This document shows, in pieces, positions 21,050-34,360 of a DNA stretch of 64,000 nucleotides. This DNA comes from Tetranychus cinnabarinus (taxonomy: Eukaryota; Arthropoda; Arachnida; Trombidiformes; Tetranychidae). The position numbers were made by a program, and so were the translations under genes. Where the stretch lies: NCBI GenBank assembly GCA_022266195.1, contig WHVY01000005.1:1612001-1676000 (forward strand), written 5' to 3'. The notes beneath the pieces were generated by a model. The model had not been told where the DNA came from, made no database searches, and worked only from the letters and a program-made list of their open reading frames with translations. Every line of letters begins with the position of its first letter. Within the stretch, counting starts at the first letter, position 1.

Positions 21050-21955
21050 GTTTTGGGATTTTGTGAATTTGATATTTCGAGAATGGCAGTGCACGGAATC
21101 ATCATTCTTCGGCAAATCTTTAGGATTTATTATGGGCTATAGTATAATGTGACTGAATACCGAAGGAAATCAGAGTCAATTCATCTAATAAGGAATATCC
21201 TTCTGACATATCGTTAGATTTTAGTTTTAGTAACCATTTACCATTTATAAAGCAAGCATAAAATCTGGTAACATAAACAATACAATGCCATAATTTTTTT
21301 TGTAGAATCGCGAATAATTTAATATTTCAATATATCATAGCACATAATAAAATCTAATGTTTGGCCTAAGAATGATGATTGAAGGTGATGCCATTTTCGG
21401 ACTATTGATGTTCAAAGTTTTTAGGTTAATGGTCAAAATCAAGAGAAATATGGATGAATTGAAAAAAGTTTTCAATTGTTGATGTGTACCAACAATTTTT
21501 ATCCACAGATAATAAATTTCAGCTATCTAACTCTTACGCTTACAGAATGCGGCCGCTTTAACGGAAAATCAAAGTTCTCTGTTTTACAGAAAATAGAAAA
21601 TTTTATTCTCAAAAGTAACATAAAACATATAACATAAAAGTACATTTCATGGTTAATCATCAAAAGTTACATTATTAAAATGAGTTTCAGGAAAAAATCT
21701 GCTTCATTAATTTTACAAAAAGCTTTGCAAGGACAAACCTTGAGCCCGGTTTTCTTGCAACCTTTAAATCGCACGAACGGACTCAGTTTTTATGTCTCTA
21801 CAAACCAACAGAGTCTCAGTTCGAAAGAAATTCATTTTCATTCATTTTTGACCATTTGTCTGACAGTATTTGTATTGATTTGTAAATAAATAACAAAATA
21901 ATAACATAAATGTAACAATTGTGTTAATTGTGTCTTTTTAGTAACAACCGCATAT
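21050..21955 (-). repeat. Foldback unit of composite 1 (reverse-oriented relative of 50.06-50.82 kb)
   Basis: On the minus strand it matches the left unit of composite 2: one long arm (about 21340-21955), the spacer with the TCTGGTAACATAA block, and a remnant of the other arm (about 21060-21110, near GATATTTCGAGAAT). It is diverged from the inner 756-bp arms by many substitutions. Its outer end (GTGTCTTTTTAGTAACAAC) matches the arm ends elsewhere in the family. Short open frames here are chance. Confidence 0.65.
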
Positions 21956-24900
21956 TTGTCATAATTTTATAAGTTACATTGTATTATTCCGTTTTTTGCA
22001 GTGCTACAGTTGATGAAGAGCATTTCAGAAAATCTTCAGGGTTAGCTTTGAAAATTATACATCTATTGAATTGGCACAGACTTCAGATTAGGAATTTGTT
22101 TCTTTTAGTAACTTTCGCTAGCAACTTTTAAAATATAAGTCATGTTTAGGAGTATTATCCTCAACTTGCGAAGAAGGTGTTCAAACGCAAATTGTTATTT
22201 CCGTTCTGACTGCATATTAGATAATGTTTTTCTGGCAATTATTTCCGATTTTCCAGCCCTTCATTCTCATTCATGTTTTCCTTACCCGTGCTATCATGTC
22301 TAACCCAAATTGTGATGGAAAGTACTCTGTTACTTCAAGATTTTTAATGGCATCGCAATAGTCAAATATGGGAATCTTTCTTGTGTTGCTGGTGAAGCAA
22401 AGGCAGAATGAGAAACCAGACTGGCTGCATCGGATACTCACACCTGAGAAATGAGTTTTTTAGCAGCCTGATTATTAGCTATCAATACACTGAGCCATCA
22501 CAGTTTCTTCCTTTTTCCTTGCGAATAATTTCCTTCCTCTAATATCTGATTGGAAACAAGCATATTGAAGACAAATTTTTCAATTTCGACATAACCTCAT
22601 CTTAAAAACCAAAAAACTGAATAGCAATGAGTATTATGAAAGTGACCAACAATCTGGTTAAAGACAATGTACATATCATTGAGTTAAGCATGAAAATGAA
22701 GCTCACTGCATGGCCATTTTAACAACTCTAATTATAATACTTATTTGAGGCAATAGACATTCAGACTAATGGTTTTAAGTAATGAAAATAAGCTAATTTA
22801 AACTTTCAGAATTAGAATGTTTAATTGTTTAATCAAGAAGCAAGTAAACTACTTTCGTGATCAATTTTCTGGTAAAAACAAGCGATTTAAATACCGTACG
22901 ATGTTTCTTCTCAATCCAGTGATAACATCAGGAGAAAGGCAACAATTATTTCCTCCAAACAATCCGTTTAATCAGCCAGCTTTACTGGATACTTGTTCAT
23001 CATTTTAAATTCATGCCTGAGTATCATTGAATACACGATTAATCAGTGTTCAAATTTCATGACCAATCAAGTTTAGTTGAGTTCAAATCAATTACTGTTG
23101 ATATCAATTATGATGTTTGTGCCTTATCAAAGGTGAAAGGATGATAATTATGAATAGGAATGACCAGAATTTGGATTAACCGATTTTCATTGATATGTGT
23201 TGCTTAGTTTCCAACCTGAAAGTGCAATTCCCTTCTTTAAATAGTCACCACGAGTTTAGCTAAATATTAATAAACATACAAACTCTGATAGTTCACCGTT
23301 CATCACGATTCTAATAGAAAAGGGAAAAAACAATTAGAGAAAAGAAGAAGTAGATTCCCATCATTTTGTTAATCATTCATGTCATCCCAAAAGAAATTTA
23401 CTTTTCCCAATTCCTTGAGGTTAACCCTAATTGTCACATAAACACCCAACATTTTCTTATCGACAATCAATCAACTAATATATTTATAACTCAAACCATT
23501 CAAATTGTCTCATTGTTTTTACTCTTCTCTGTCTTTTCCTTTCAACCGTTAATCCGAGCCAGCGGATCAGAGCGGATTAACCATTACTGGAATAAGATAG
23601 GGATTTGAGATTAAGCTCAGATGGATCAGCATGTTAATCGGACGAAATTGGGTGGAAATGGCGAGAAAAAAGCATTTTCTAATGGCAATTAAGGAGTGGA
23701 TTTGGAAGGCATTTGAGGATGGATCGGGACGAGAGGAAAGTGAATGAGGAAGAAGAAACAAGTTGAAAGATTGAATTTGATTAAGATTGTTAATATAACG
23801 GAGATGAGATAAAAGATTGAAATTTAAATAATGAAAAGATGAAATTGAAAGTAAAACAAAAACATTGATGTTAATGTTGATGATGGTGGATAAATAATTA
23901 GGTGAAACAAGAATACAGACTTCAATGGATGTGAGACGATTGTTAATTATAGTTGGTTCAATCAATCAATTGAATGGACTAGACACAAGAAGACTTGGAG
24001 ATGTAATCTAATTTTGGTGACCATTTCAGTCCAAGATGGTAATTAGATTGATAAATGAAACCATTAATATTCAAATTTGCTTTACAAATTGTATTTTGTT
24101 GTGTGAATTTGAGAAGGTAAAAGTATAATGGTTATCATGATTCGTCAATTTAATACTTTACGTGGTAACAATTAGGTTTAATTTTAAACATTTAAACGGC
24201 AGATGAATTGGATATTGAAACTGATGTCAAGTTTGAATATCAACAAATCATTCATCTAGTAAGACAAATAATATCAATCAAGCAATCAACCAACAGCAAG
24301 TTGAACTGTTATATGAAACATCTTACCTTAGAGCAGCTTAAACAAATTGAGATTCAATTGAAATACATTTCAATCATGAATGACTAGTTAAACTGTAGCT
24401 CATTGTGTTCCGAGTGAATCAAATTTACCTTTATTCATAATGTCAACAACTCTATCATTTTGAATTGTACATTTTGTATTCAACTAATTTACCTCTAAAT
24501 CGCATTAATAAATGTCAATTAAACTCTATTCCAATCATGTTAATCCTTAATCAGTGGAGATTGTTTGAGTTGTTCAACAAAATTGTTCAGATGAAAGCAA
24601 CTCAACCTAAATTATTTGCATTCATTTTCACGTCTATTAATATGATAACCTGTTGATTGGTTTTTGTGTTCACCAAATTAAGTTAAATTGTGACAGATTA
24701 GACAAGAAGTGAAAAATAAAAAAAAACCAAGTGCTGTGATTAACCGGAAATTCTGGTCAACTTGTCATTCATTTAATTTGTATTGATACAGTTTTTTTTC
24801 TTTGCTCAATCTCAATTGATTGGATTTATGCTAACATGGTGAGCTATTAGTTGTTATCACCTGTAATAGGTTTTAGTTGAGGAAATTTGAGCAAAAGTTG

Positions 24901-27900
24901 ACTAAGGTGATGAGAGTTAAACCTGTTAACTGTGTTAAATCCTGATGAGAAATATTATCAACAGCAATTATTTGAAAAGATGAAATTATTTGAATACTTT
25001 AATGTTGACTGATCTGGAATTGGGTCAATCCAATTGATTTGCAACAATCATAAAAGCCAACAGATGGTAATAAAAACACAATTTAATCCCAATTAAATAT
25101 GTGTGTGTATATTAGATCTCAGTTAGACCATTTAGATTGAGGACAATTTGCTCTATTAAATTAACAGTTAGTCAAGGTAATCTTTTTATGTTTTTCACAT
25201 TTATTAGGTGATAATCCTTTCGGCTCTTGTTTTGACAATTTTTGTCCTCTTGCGAACTTTATGGATTGATCAATTGATTTATTTATCTCACTTGGATTTT
25301 CATCAGCGTTAATCTAATTTACTGTTGAAAAGGTAACAATTTAAGTTGATAAAATCTTTAAAATAAACAGTCATTAACAATTCAATTCACATCCATGCAT
25401 GTCTTGATCAGTCCACCAAATTATACTATTCAGATGTATTTTGAATGGCACAGTGTGAATAGTGAAAAGAAACAAAATCTCCTTTTCTTATTGCCAATTT
25501 AAATTTATATTCAAGATTTTCGATTGACTTTCAAAGAATCTCCATTTGAACTCGTTATGATTGCTTTGTTTCCAGAACAGCTCCAATTTGACCTGATTGG
25601 TAGAGAAGTGAAAAAAAATCTAGTTAATTAACCATAAGTAACAATGACCAGTTTCAAGTTAATGTGAGATTTCACTCAAATAATTGCAATTTTTCGCTTG
25701 TCAGAGTCTCACCTCCAATCCCTGCCAATTACAGTAAACGTTTACAGCACTCAAATTACTGGTGTACGATCATGTTAATAATCATCAATAAACAAGTCAA
25801 CGGCTAATTATCTGGTCAAAACGCTTCCGTAAATGCCATTGATTAATAACCATCACAAAACGTCCAAAAGAATGTAATTCAAGCAGTAACAATGATTGCT
25901 TCTGGCTATGGATGGTAACCACAAAGATATCCATAGATGGATTGTTTCCATTTGATATAGCAAGTGAATTCCCGTGTTAACGATTAGTTGACTGGACCAT
26001 TGAATGAAAATAAGATCATTTAAGCCATAAAATGATTTTAATTGACTCAAATGAATGATTCCAGTGGATTAGTTGAAAGAGTTGGCACAAGAAAATTAAT
26101 GATTGCGTCTTAATGATTTTATAATCAACCATAGCATTTATTGTTGTAAAACTAGTTTATTTGTGTACATCTTTATGATCTCCAACTATTAAGTTACACA
26201 ATTTAAAAAAAATAAACAGTCGTTAAATCAAATTAATCGTTTAATAATACACATCAAATTGATCAGAAAACACAATGATTCTAGTAAGCTGATAAATAAC
26301 ATGATTGCGCGGTTTTACACTCGACCAATCATTGTTCATTGTTATGGATAGTAAACAAGGCGCAATTTTTGATTCAAAGATTGACCATTTAAAATACGAT
26401 TTGATAAATTGACGATGAAATTGGTGCTAATTAACTAAATCCATCGTAATTAAATCAACCAACAAAAATGTTTACAATAATTGGCAGTCTCAATGGAATG
26501 AAATGGACGAAAATCAAGATGAAAAATGGCAAGAGAAAGGTTAACATTAATTGAGATTATATCACGTTATAATGATTTAATAAATTGCAATCTAATTGAT
26601 GGTCAACAATGGTTAACAACAACAAAAACTAATTATTGGGTAAATAATTAAATTTTTGTACTTTAGAAGAGAGAGAAAAAAAATATTTATAAAATCTAGC
26701 CATTTATTGTTTCCGGATAGATTGTATTATTTAAATGCGCTTTAAACGCACATAAGATGATGTTTGAAATGGCGATTATAATTGAAAAAAAAGGTTGATT
26801 TGCCCGAAGCTGATTACAATTAGATTGCATGGACTGACAAATGAAAAGTAAAATGAAAAATTTACGATAATTAAAGAGTTCTCTCATTGATTGTTGCACT
26901 TTATTAATTAAACTACACAATTTTACCAATCAATGAATCAACAGTTAACTGGACAGTCGATGGAGTGATTAATGTCCAGTTGACTTTTGGCCAAAACATG
27001 TTGACAGTCAAATAGTTACATTAAGGTAAGGCCAAACGTTAAACAATTTAATGGTAATGAGTATAAATTTTTCAGGATTACATTAATTTGGTGTAAATCA
27101 GTCAGAATAAGGTGAACCTGGTGAAGGTTATATGGTATTGATGATAATATTTTGCTGTTTTGTATCAAAGTTGAAGGCATATTAAAGGAAGAGTTAATGA
27201 AACAATCTGTTTTTTTGAGGTACATTCACTAATTAAGGGTTAATCATAGAAGAGGTAAAAATTTGTTTGTTAAAATTGCAATTAAATGAGCATTTTTCTT
27301 GTTTCCATACAAATTCATTGCTATCTAAATTGTAATCGGAAAGGAAAAGGAAAGTGTTTCAATAAAATCATTTTCATTAAACAAATGAGTAGAAAGTAAA
27401 TGTTGAATTATTATCATTATTTTGTTTTTAAGTTGAAAAGTAAAGCAAAAATTAAAAACCAACAAAAACACAACTCATAATCAACAGTAATGATAATTAA
27501 CTTGGGGTTATTAACAACCTAAAGGTGAATTGATTAAATAAGGTAAATACATATTGATTAACTGATTTTCAATCATTTTTTGGTTTCTTTCATAATGCTG
27601 AGAAACTGATCGTAACTATCGATCATTCAGATTTTAATCTGAAATATTTTAAAGTATAATTTTGATAATTAACTTGTGTTGAGCTTTGGCAAAATTAAGG
27701 CTCAAAGTTGATACTTGGTCATGTTGACGACAATCTAGTTGAATTAAGACAAGGAAAGCTTCCAATTGGCACAATAAAGGCAATATTTTTGAATGACTTT
27801 TGATTGACAGAGTAATTGTGCTTGTATCAGCTGTTAATTAAGTCAAAAAATTGAGGTTACATTTGGAATCATCAATCACCAAAAATACGAATCGACTGGG

Positions 27901-30323
27901 AAAATGTAATTATTATCATTAAAACGTACAAATAATGGGTTACTAATTTGTACCTCCGGTCAACACCAGTTAAGGCCAATCAACATTGTAATCAACTGTT
28001 GTTGATGTTTCAACTTGTGTTTATCATTGTTCCAGGTAAAGTTGAATTTAATCCATTGATTAGTTGATTAATTTTAGCTTGACTGTTAATCAGGATAATG
28101 TTTCATCTGGTTCATAATGTACAGCTTTGATTGTGTTTGCAATTTGAATTTTAAGTAAACCCAAAAATGGTGAGCCTGGATTTTGAAAGACAAAAATAAA
28201 TGAATGAGAAAGTTAATTATGATTATAAATGTGATTAAGATGATTATCATAGAAGAAAAAATGCTGATTGTACTGAGGAATGTAGAAAAAAGGTGAAATA
28301 CTTTGTTATACTGAATAATGAATATTCAGTTGATACAGAATGGCTGGCTCAAAATGTTGATCCTCTTTATATTTGATGATTGTTTTGATCATCTTCCACC
28401 AGAATTAGCATAAACAGGATGTTTTACGATTACAAAATGATTAATCAAAATAAACTGATGGAAATCGATTAAACCAAAATTGTATTCAACATCAACATCA
28501 TTAGGCATCCATCTTGTTGCACTCTGGTCGCCATCAACGCCATCATAATTATCAAAGGCTTGATTTCCGTTTCAACCAATCATCAGTTGGATTAAGCTCT
28601 TGAAACGTATTATCAAATTGTTTAATCCATAAGGTTAACAGCAAATTCAACAAACGCCAAGCTCTTCAAAACTTCTTGGGAATGAGTTGGTGTCAGTAGA
28701 TAAGTTAATGTTGTTCAGGTTTGGTGTTGAAGTTTAATGGACTCATGGTGATAAGATGATAACAAAGATGAATATGGGCCATGATAAAGCTACTAAATAA
28801 TAATGATAAGAAAAAAAAACGGAAACGTTAAAAACGTGAAAGGTCAAAATAATGTCGGACAGTCTAATATTTTGAGCGTTAAAATAAAGCAGAAAAACAA
28901 AATTGGGGTTAATTTCTTTGCACGGATTCACTTAAAGAAGATGACAATTTGACTTAATCAACACTATTCTTGGTGCTGCAGTTATTTCTGTCAATTAGTT
29001 TACATGGGGCAACAAAAGGCTCGACCAGAATCATAGTTAGGTCACTAAAAAGCCTCAAAGCCTAATCCAAGAATGAAATTATATTTTTTGTCTTCATTCC
29101 AAGTTGTTGAGTTAATTTTGCAAATTGTCAGCCCTTTTTTAAGGTGAACCCTTTTCCACCAAAATGACCACTTATTGAGCCTAAACAATTAAAGCTCTAG
29201 AGGACTCTAATAAAAGTTAATGTAAAATTAATGAGATTAAAAATTATAGTTGGTAGAAATAGTGTTAACAACAAAATATTAGCAGCACAAGATTGGGTGA
29301 ATCTCTGGTTGAGTCTAACGCATCGCCAAACGAGACTATGGATCAGGTTTTGCTATTGAATTTGAACAATTTTACAAAATTATTTTGGTTGAAATTCGAT
29401 GAGAATGTGAATGACCAGAAAATTGACAATTAAGAAGAGAGGAAATTGGAAAAGATGGCTCGTGTAAAAGACGAAATTATATTAGAGCAAGATTTAGGTT
29501 AAAAAAATGAAGCAAAAATTAGGGTAGATTTTTTTCTGCTGTGCAAAATTAGAATTTAAACTAAGGTAAAACTTCCTGTAATTCATGGTTTTTAATCAAA
29601 CCTAATCAAGTTTGATAGGTGTTGTTAATTAGGACCGGGGTTAATAAAAGCTTGAGTTAGTTATGATTAATTACTGTTAACAAGTTACACTTACCTCGTT
29701 TCTCGGCTGCTACATGTTATCCATTAAGAAAGTGTCGTGTTAATCAATTGGGTCCACAAAGAATTGTTCAATTCTGCTTGATTTCCTTTCAATTTTTATC
29801 GAATTCTAATCAGCTGGATGACACCTTTGAAGTCAAAATAGAAAGTTGATTATTTATAACAGTTTATGGCACATTTAACAATTTTAAATTATAATTAATC
29901 GAAAGGGAAATAACAAGAGCTACTGCAATTTAAAAAAAAACCGTTGAGTTTGAAACAGCTGATTAGGTCAAGTGTGTGAGAAAGCTGTAAATGTTTCAAG
30001 CAATAAGACTTATTGTTTTATCCGACTTTTGGTTAATTGTGTTTCTTCAAATGAATCTTTAATTAATTCAACTTTGATATAATTCTAATTAATATTTTCT
30101 TTGGTGATTTGATTATAAAGTGTCAGTTTTAGTTGAAATGGACACCGGAATAAGTGTATCAACCAGACTAAAGGAAAAATTGAGAGAACTCTCAAGGTCA
30201 ACCTCAGGTCAGTGAAGGTTCTTCATATTAGAGTTTTTTGTTAAACTGGAACTAAGTAAAAGGGTCTTCTCTCTTTTGGTATATTGTTTAACTCTTCAAA
30301 AAAATTTATTAAGTGATAGTTAA

Positions 30324-30405
30324 ACCACTGCATCGAGAAGTTATGAGATATAAACTCGAGGGCGAAGCCCGAGTGTTTTATCTCATAGCTTCGAGATATT
30401 GTGGT
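30324..30405. mobile_element. 82-bp foldback element flanked by TTAA
   Basis: An imperfect palindrome: left half ACCACTGCATCGAGAAG onward, right half ending CTTCGAGATATTGTGGT, with a GGGC-GAA-GCCC tip. It is bordered by TTAA at 30320-30323 and 30406-30409. TTAA target duplications are typical of piggyBac-type insertion. It shares its ACCAC/GTGGT termini with the next element. Confidence 0.55.
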
Positions 30406-30418
30406 TTAACTGATTTAA

Positions 30419-30715
30419 ACCACTATGTAACCTTATCTCAACACTTTTTTTTAAATTTCAAGACACAATTTTGTCTTGATTTTCCATTGCTTTCAATGGG
30501 TTTTCCTATTTTCATTTTAAGTTTCTTATCATTTCAATTTTAATTTTGACTATTTTTTATCAGGTCTAATCACTCTCTTTATCACTGTCTTTTAGCAAAC
30601 TGTGCATATTTAGTTAACAGTGTTAGTTAACTATTAAGTTAACCAACTTCAAAATAGCATTAGATTATACAATATAACCATTTGATTAAATACTGGTTAC
30701 CCTAAACATAGTGGT
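30419..30715. mobile_element. 297-bp TTAA-flanked element with ACCACTATG ends
   Basis: Terminal inverted repeat ACCACTATGT...ACATAGTGGT (one small indel further in), bordered by TTAA at 30415-30418 and 30716-30719. It is non-coding and lies nine bases downstream of the first element's right TTAA. The shared ACCAC termini and TTAA flanks suggest one piggyBac-like MITE family. Confidence 0.55.
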
Positions 30716-33585
30716 TTAATAAAAGATAATCTCACTTAAAAAGAAAATTCTGAAAAGAATCATTCAATAAAAGCATAAAGCTTCATATGACTAAAAAACC
30801 TGGACAACACCCGTAAGAAAATAGAAATTAATCTAAGAAATTAAGAAGAAAGAAATTATCTACTGAGAAAAGATGACAACAGAGTTTATAAATTTATCTG
30901 TGGATGGAATGAAACATGTAATAACTGAATGTGAGTTGGTGAGTGAGATGAGAAAAGATTATCTTTCAGAGGATGGTATACTTCAGGTGTCAAAGGAAGA
31001 AAAAGACTGGAATATTGCACAATGGATGGAAAACCATGGAGGATATTCATAGAATGGATGAAACTGGTATCTGGAAGAATTGAACAAGAGGACAAAACTC
31101 AAGGAATCAAACCAATCTGGATGAATAAAGCAATCAAAATTCTGGAATCAATTGTAAACCTTAGAGATAATATTATGAGATATATTATGTAACTGAATAA
31201 TCTTTTGAAACCATAACACAAAATTAATACTGTAAAAAATTAATCCCAAAAAGCTAAATGTGACTAAACCAGGGGGCAGTACAGATTATCAATCTGTAAA
31301 ACTGTTCAGTCAATCTATGGCTTGCTTGTATTTACTTTATACATTCAAATAAATGTTTGATATTACCAATAATAGCTAGTTAATTATTATAATGTGCAAT
31401 TATCATGGATTAAGTTCAAGATCGATTGGGAGATTTGATTGTTCAATGTATCGATGAAAAGACAAATTATGGATTTTAATATAAAACTTACATTACTTGT
31501 GGACACTTGTTTTTTGTTTGTATTTTACCTTAAAGGCTTTATCATTTACAATTCAATCAGTTTACCGTTTAATTTTGTGTTTAATTTGTTTGTTTTTTCT
31601 TTGATTACTTTTTTACCTGTTGCCTGATGATTGATGAACTTGACATGGTAATTATTTTAAAAATTAACTGATAAGATAACGCCTAAATTCAAAGTGAAAG
31701 TATATTCTGAGAACACCTTTTATCCAAGACTTTGCTGCTAGTAACATTTGACATGGATTAATTTCATAAAAGGTGAAAGTGAAAATGAGTTGATTAACTG
31801 TTCAATTCTTGGTAAATTGTGTCTTCATATCATCACCTTTGTTGTTAATCGACTTGACATGATTCAACTATTGACGCTATTGAATGTAAAACGATTCATT
31901 AATTTTGTTTTTTGTGTCAATTTTGAATTTCGCTCTGTCGCTGTTTTTGGAGGTAAAGTATTATCAACAATAAGTGTTGCAATTTGTAATTATCATGAAA
32001 AATAATGAAAACACAATTTACTGATTTTTGATCTGATTATGGATGATAATAAAGAAAAATGTCATGAGAAAAAAAAACAAAAAAATGATTAAATAAAATT
32101 CGCTTGAGGACAATGTTTTGCGATATTTAGAGTTATCCTAATTGTTTGAGTTACAATTAATGAACCATTTTTTTACCTGGAAGTAATTTGTATTTGGCTT
32201 CTATTACCGTTAAAACATTACAGTTTGTATCCAATCAAACTAAAAGTGAAATTAAAATACATATTAAACTAATAAAAACCCAAAAAGAGAGGTTTATTGG
32301 GTGTTGCGTGAACTTGCAATTACCTTATCTCGACAAAAATTAAATTGTTAAGGATGAAAATGTCCAATCAGTAGTAAAGGTCAAGATTTCCATTGGACAT
32401 TTCCATCGTTATCAATTCTTAATCATAATCGAAATAAGATAATTGTAAGTTCTTTCACATAAACAAATGCGCAAACAAAAAGGTAAAGAAAAGCTATTTG
32501 ATCAAATTGATTTTAATCAAACTGATATGCAGTCCTTTAATGATGAGGTAATAATCAATCAATACAGTTACCTAAATTGCAACCATTTAGTCCAGGTCAA
32601 ACAAAACTGTTTAATAATCAAGGTAAATAAGTCATTACAACCATTTACCAATATATTTGCTTCTCATCCTTCGCATTTGCAATCGTTTTTCAATCCCTTT
32701 TTGAAATCGTGAATCACCCAACTGTAATCAATTTAAAAGAGAGAAAAATAATCTTAATTTTTATCAATTTTTCCCAATTTTAGATAAACGTGAGAAAAGG
32801 TTCTGACAATGAGCCATGTTGCTTTGAAAATTGTTTCTTTCATGGGTGATAATTGCGAGTTTCAATCATACTGTTGAGTTTAGCTGAAGCTAAAACAAGC
32901 CGGCTTTGAAAAGGTAAAACACATTAATTGTTGATACCTTTTTTTGGTTTACTAAATAAGTGTAGATGTCTTGATAAATCTTTGGTTTCCATTTATTAAG
33001 CTTATAATTGTTAACTGGTTAAATATCAAAATCACGTAATTAGAAAGAGTTACTGTCAAAGTGACCAAAGCTTTAGGAGATAAATGTTTCAAAAATGGTT
33101 CCGGGTTATCAGGTTTCTTTATTGTCCTTGACACGGCAAAAATGGTGATAACCTTGATTCAGGTAGACAACAATTGACCAATATGGATGAGGCTAAAAAA
33201 AGCGAGAAAAAAGGTAAGATTAAAATGTCTAAAAACAATGATTGTTATAATGATGATTAGCTTAAAAGTTGAAAAGATTGTTAATAGATGGTGATTACGA
33301 GAAGAAGTAAAAAAATCAAAGGTAAATCCTTTTATCAATATCAAAGCGACTCATGATAATGATGAAGATGATGGGTAAGATGATGGGTAAAAGCTGAAAA
33401 TAAGTGAGAGTCAATTAAAGATTGGAAATAGTGAAAAGGATGAGGAAAAATGCATTTTGTTTGTACTGAAAGGAGAAAGTAGGCGTCGATATAAGATTCC
33501 AAGTTTACCTGGAAAAAAAGTTGTTGCTGGACTTATCCGAACGGGTTCATGATTGTTAGCACGTTTCATTCAATTGGAACAAGAA

Positions 33586-33850
33586 GACCGTTCATGATGA
33601 TAAGATGACTAAGAAGAAGAGAACGAAAGACAGATGAGAAGACAGGAGAGAAAGAGAAAGACTTGCTTCTTCATCATTATTTTCTCACCATTTTTTTTCT
33701 CTCTCTTTCATATCTTCGCTTTCTCTTCTGGCCTCATCTCGAATTAGCCTAAATTTGGTTTACTCCCGCACTCTTTTCATCTCACTCTCTCGAACCTCTT
33801 TCTCTCGTCTCTACTTCATCATCATCAAGTCGTTTTTTTCCTCCCTCTTT
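33586..33850. promoter_or_regulatory. Purine tract switching to pyrimidine tract upstream of the peroxidase gene
   Basis: Positions about 33586-33665 are almost all purine on the plus strand (AAGAAGAAGAGAACGAAAG, GGAGAGAAAGAGAAAG). Positions about 33666-33850 are almost all pyrimidine (TTTTTTCTCTCTCTTTC and several CTCTCTC runs). GAGAG/CTCTC words are binding sites for GAGA-type factors in arthropods. The block is 510-775 bases upstream of the ATG at 34361. A promoter-proximal role is inferred. Confidence 0.35.
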
Positions 33851-34360
33851 CTTCACATCGATCTGAGGAAGAATAGCAAAGTCAAATCTTGAATCAAGTC
33901 CACTTTCGACTTTACCGTTTGACCATTAACATGAATATCTTTTTTTGCTTTGTTTCCCGGCAAAAATGTAAGTGACCAATAACGTAATCATAACTTGATA
34001 TCTCCATTAATCTTTTAAAAAACCATTAATTCTTTTCTCTATTCTTCTTTTGATTATTTCAATCAGTAAACATCAATTAAAAACCATTGGAAGTGAATGT
34101 TTTCCCCAATAATGGAATTGTAACCAGATTTTAATCTGGAATTTGGATTTCCTTTTTTTCTTCATCGTTTTTTTCCTTTAAAAATTGTTTTAAATTTCGC
34201 TTCGTGATTTTTCACCCAAGTTTCGTTTATATTGGACCATTATCATCATCATCTTTGTACCAATCTTTACAACCTTTGTTGTCACCAGCATTGTTGCCAT
34301 TTTGTGGTTGTGTAATTTGTGTGTATCTTTGATTGTTTCACCAGGGACAATCTAATCACC

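Larger units (their letters stand above)
18010..21960. mobile_element. Composite repeat 1 carrying V-ATPase a fragments (copy of the 50-53 kb unit)
   Basis: About 4 kb of repeat-derived DNA. Order: a linker resembling the one left of composite 2; a sense V-ATPase a fragment (18066-18716); about 250 bp of non-coding linker; a V-ATPase mini-fragment between direct repeats; a 756-bp inverted repeat around a 212-bp spacer (18993-20716); an antisense V-ATPase fragment; and another foldback unit (about 21050-21955) in reverse orientation. Linker, fragment, spacer and arms all recur at 50.06-53.47 kb. No transposase or reverse transcriptase frame is present, so it is non-autonomous. Outer boundaries are placed by comparing the two copies and are good to perhaps 20-50 bases. 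Confidence 0.75.
21960..34360. other. 12-kb gene-poor region
   Basis: I see no conserved gene. The sequence is AT-rich (many TTAATTG/CAATTAA words) with short frames of low-complexity composition on both strands. It contains two TTAA-flanked elements near 30.3-30.7 kb and a purine/pyrimidine tract at 33.6-33.85 kb upstream of the peroxidase gene. The final few hundred bases should include the peroxidase promoter and 5' UTR. Long-range regulatory DNA is possible, but nothing here demonstrates it. Confidence 0.5.

Noticed and set aside
21680..21889. 69-codon frame beginning MSFRKKSASLILQKALQG
   Set aside because: It lies wholly within a foldback-repeat arm; the homologous arms at 20.2-20.4 kb and 53.2-53.4 kb do not keep the frame.
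22817..23008. 63-codon ATG frame (MFNCLIKKQVNYFRDQF start) preceded by TTTCAG
   Set aside because: Short and isolated, with no partner exons or family resemblance; a single exon of an unseen gene cannot be excluded.
23567..23965. 132-codon minus-strand frame
   Set aside because: Rich in Asn, Ile, Leu and Ser, as expected from AT-rich non-coding DNA; no motif, splice context or polyadenylation context.
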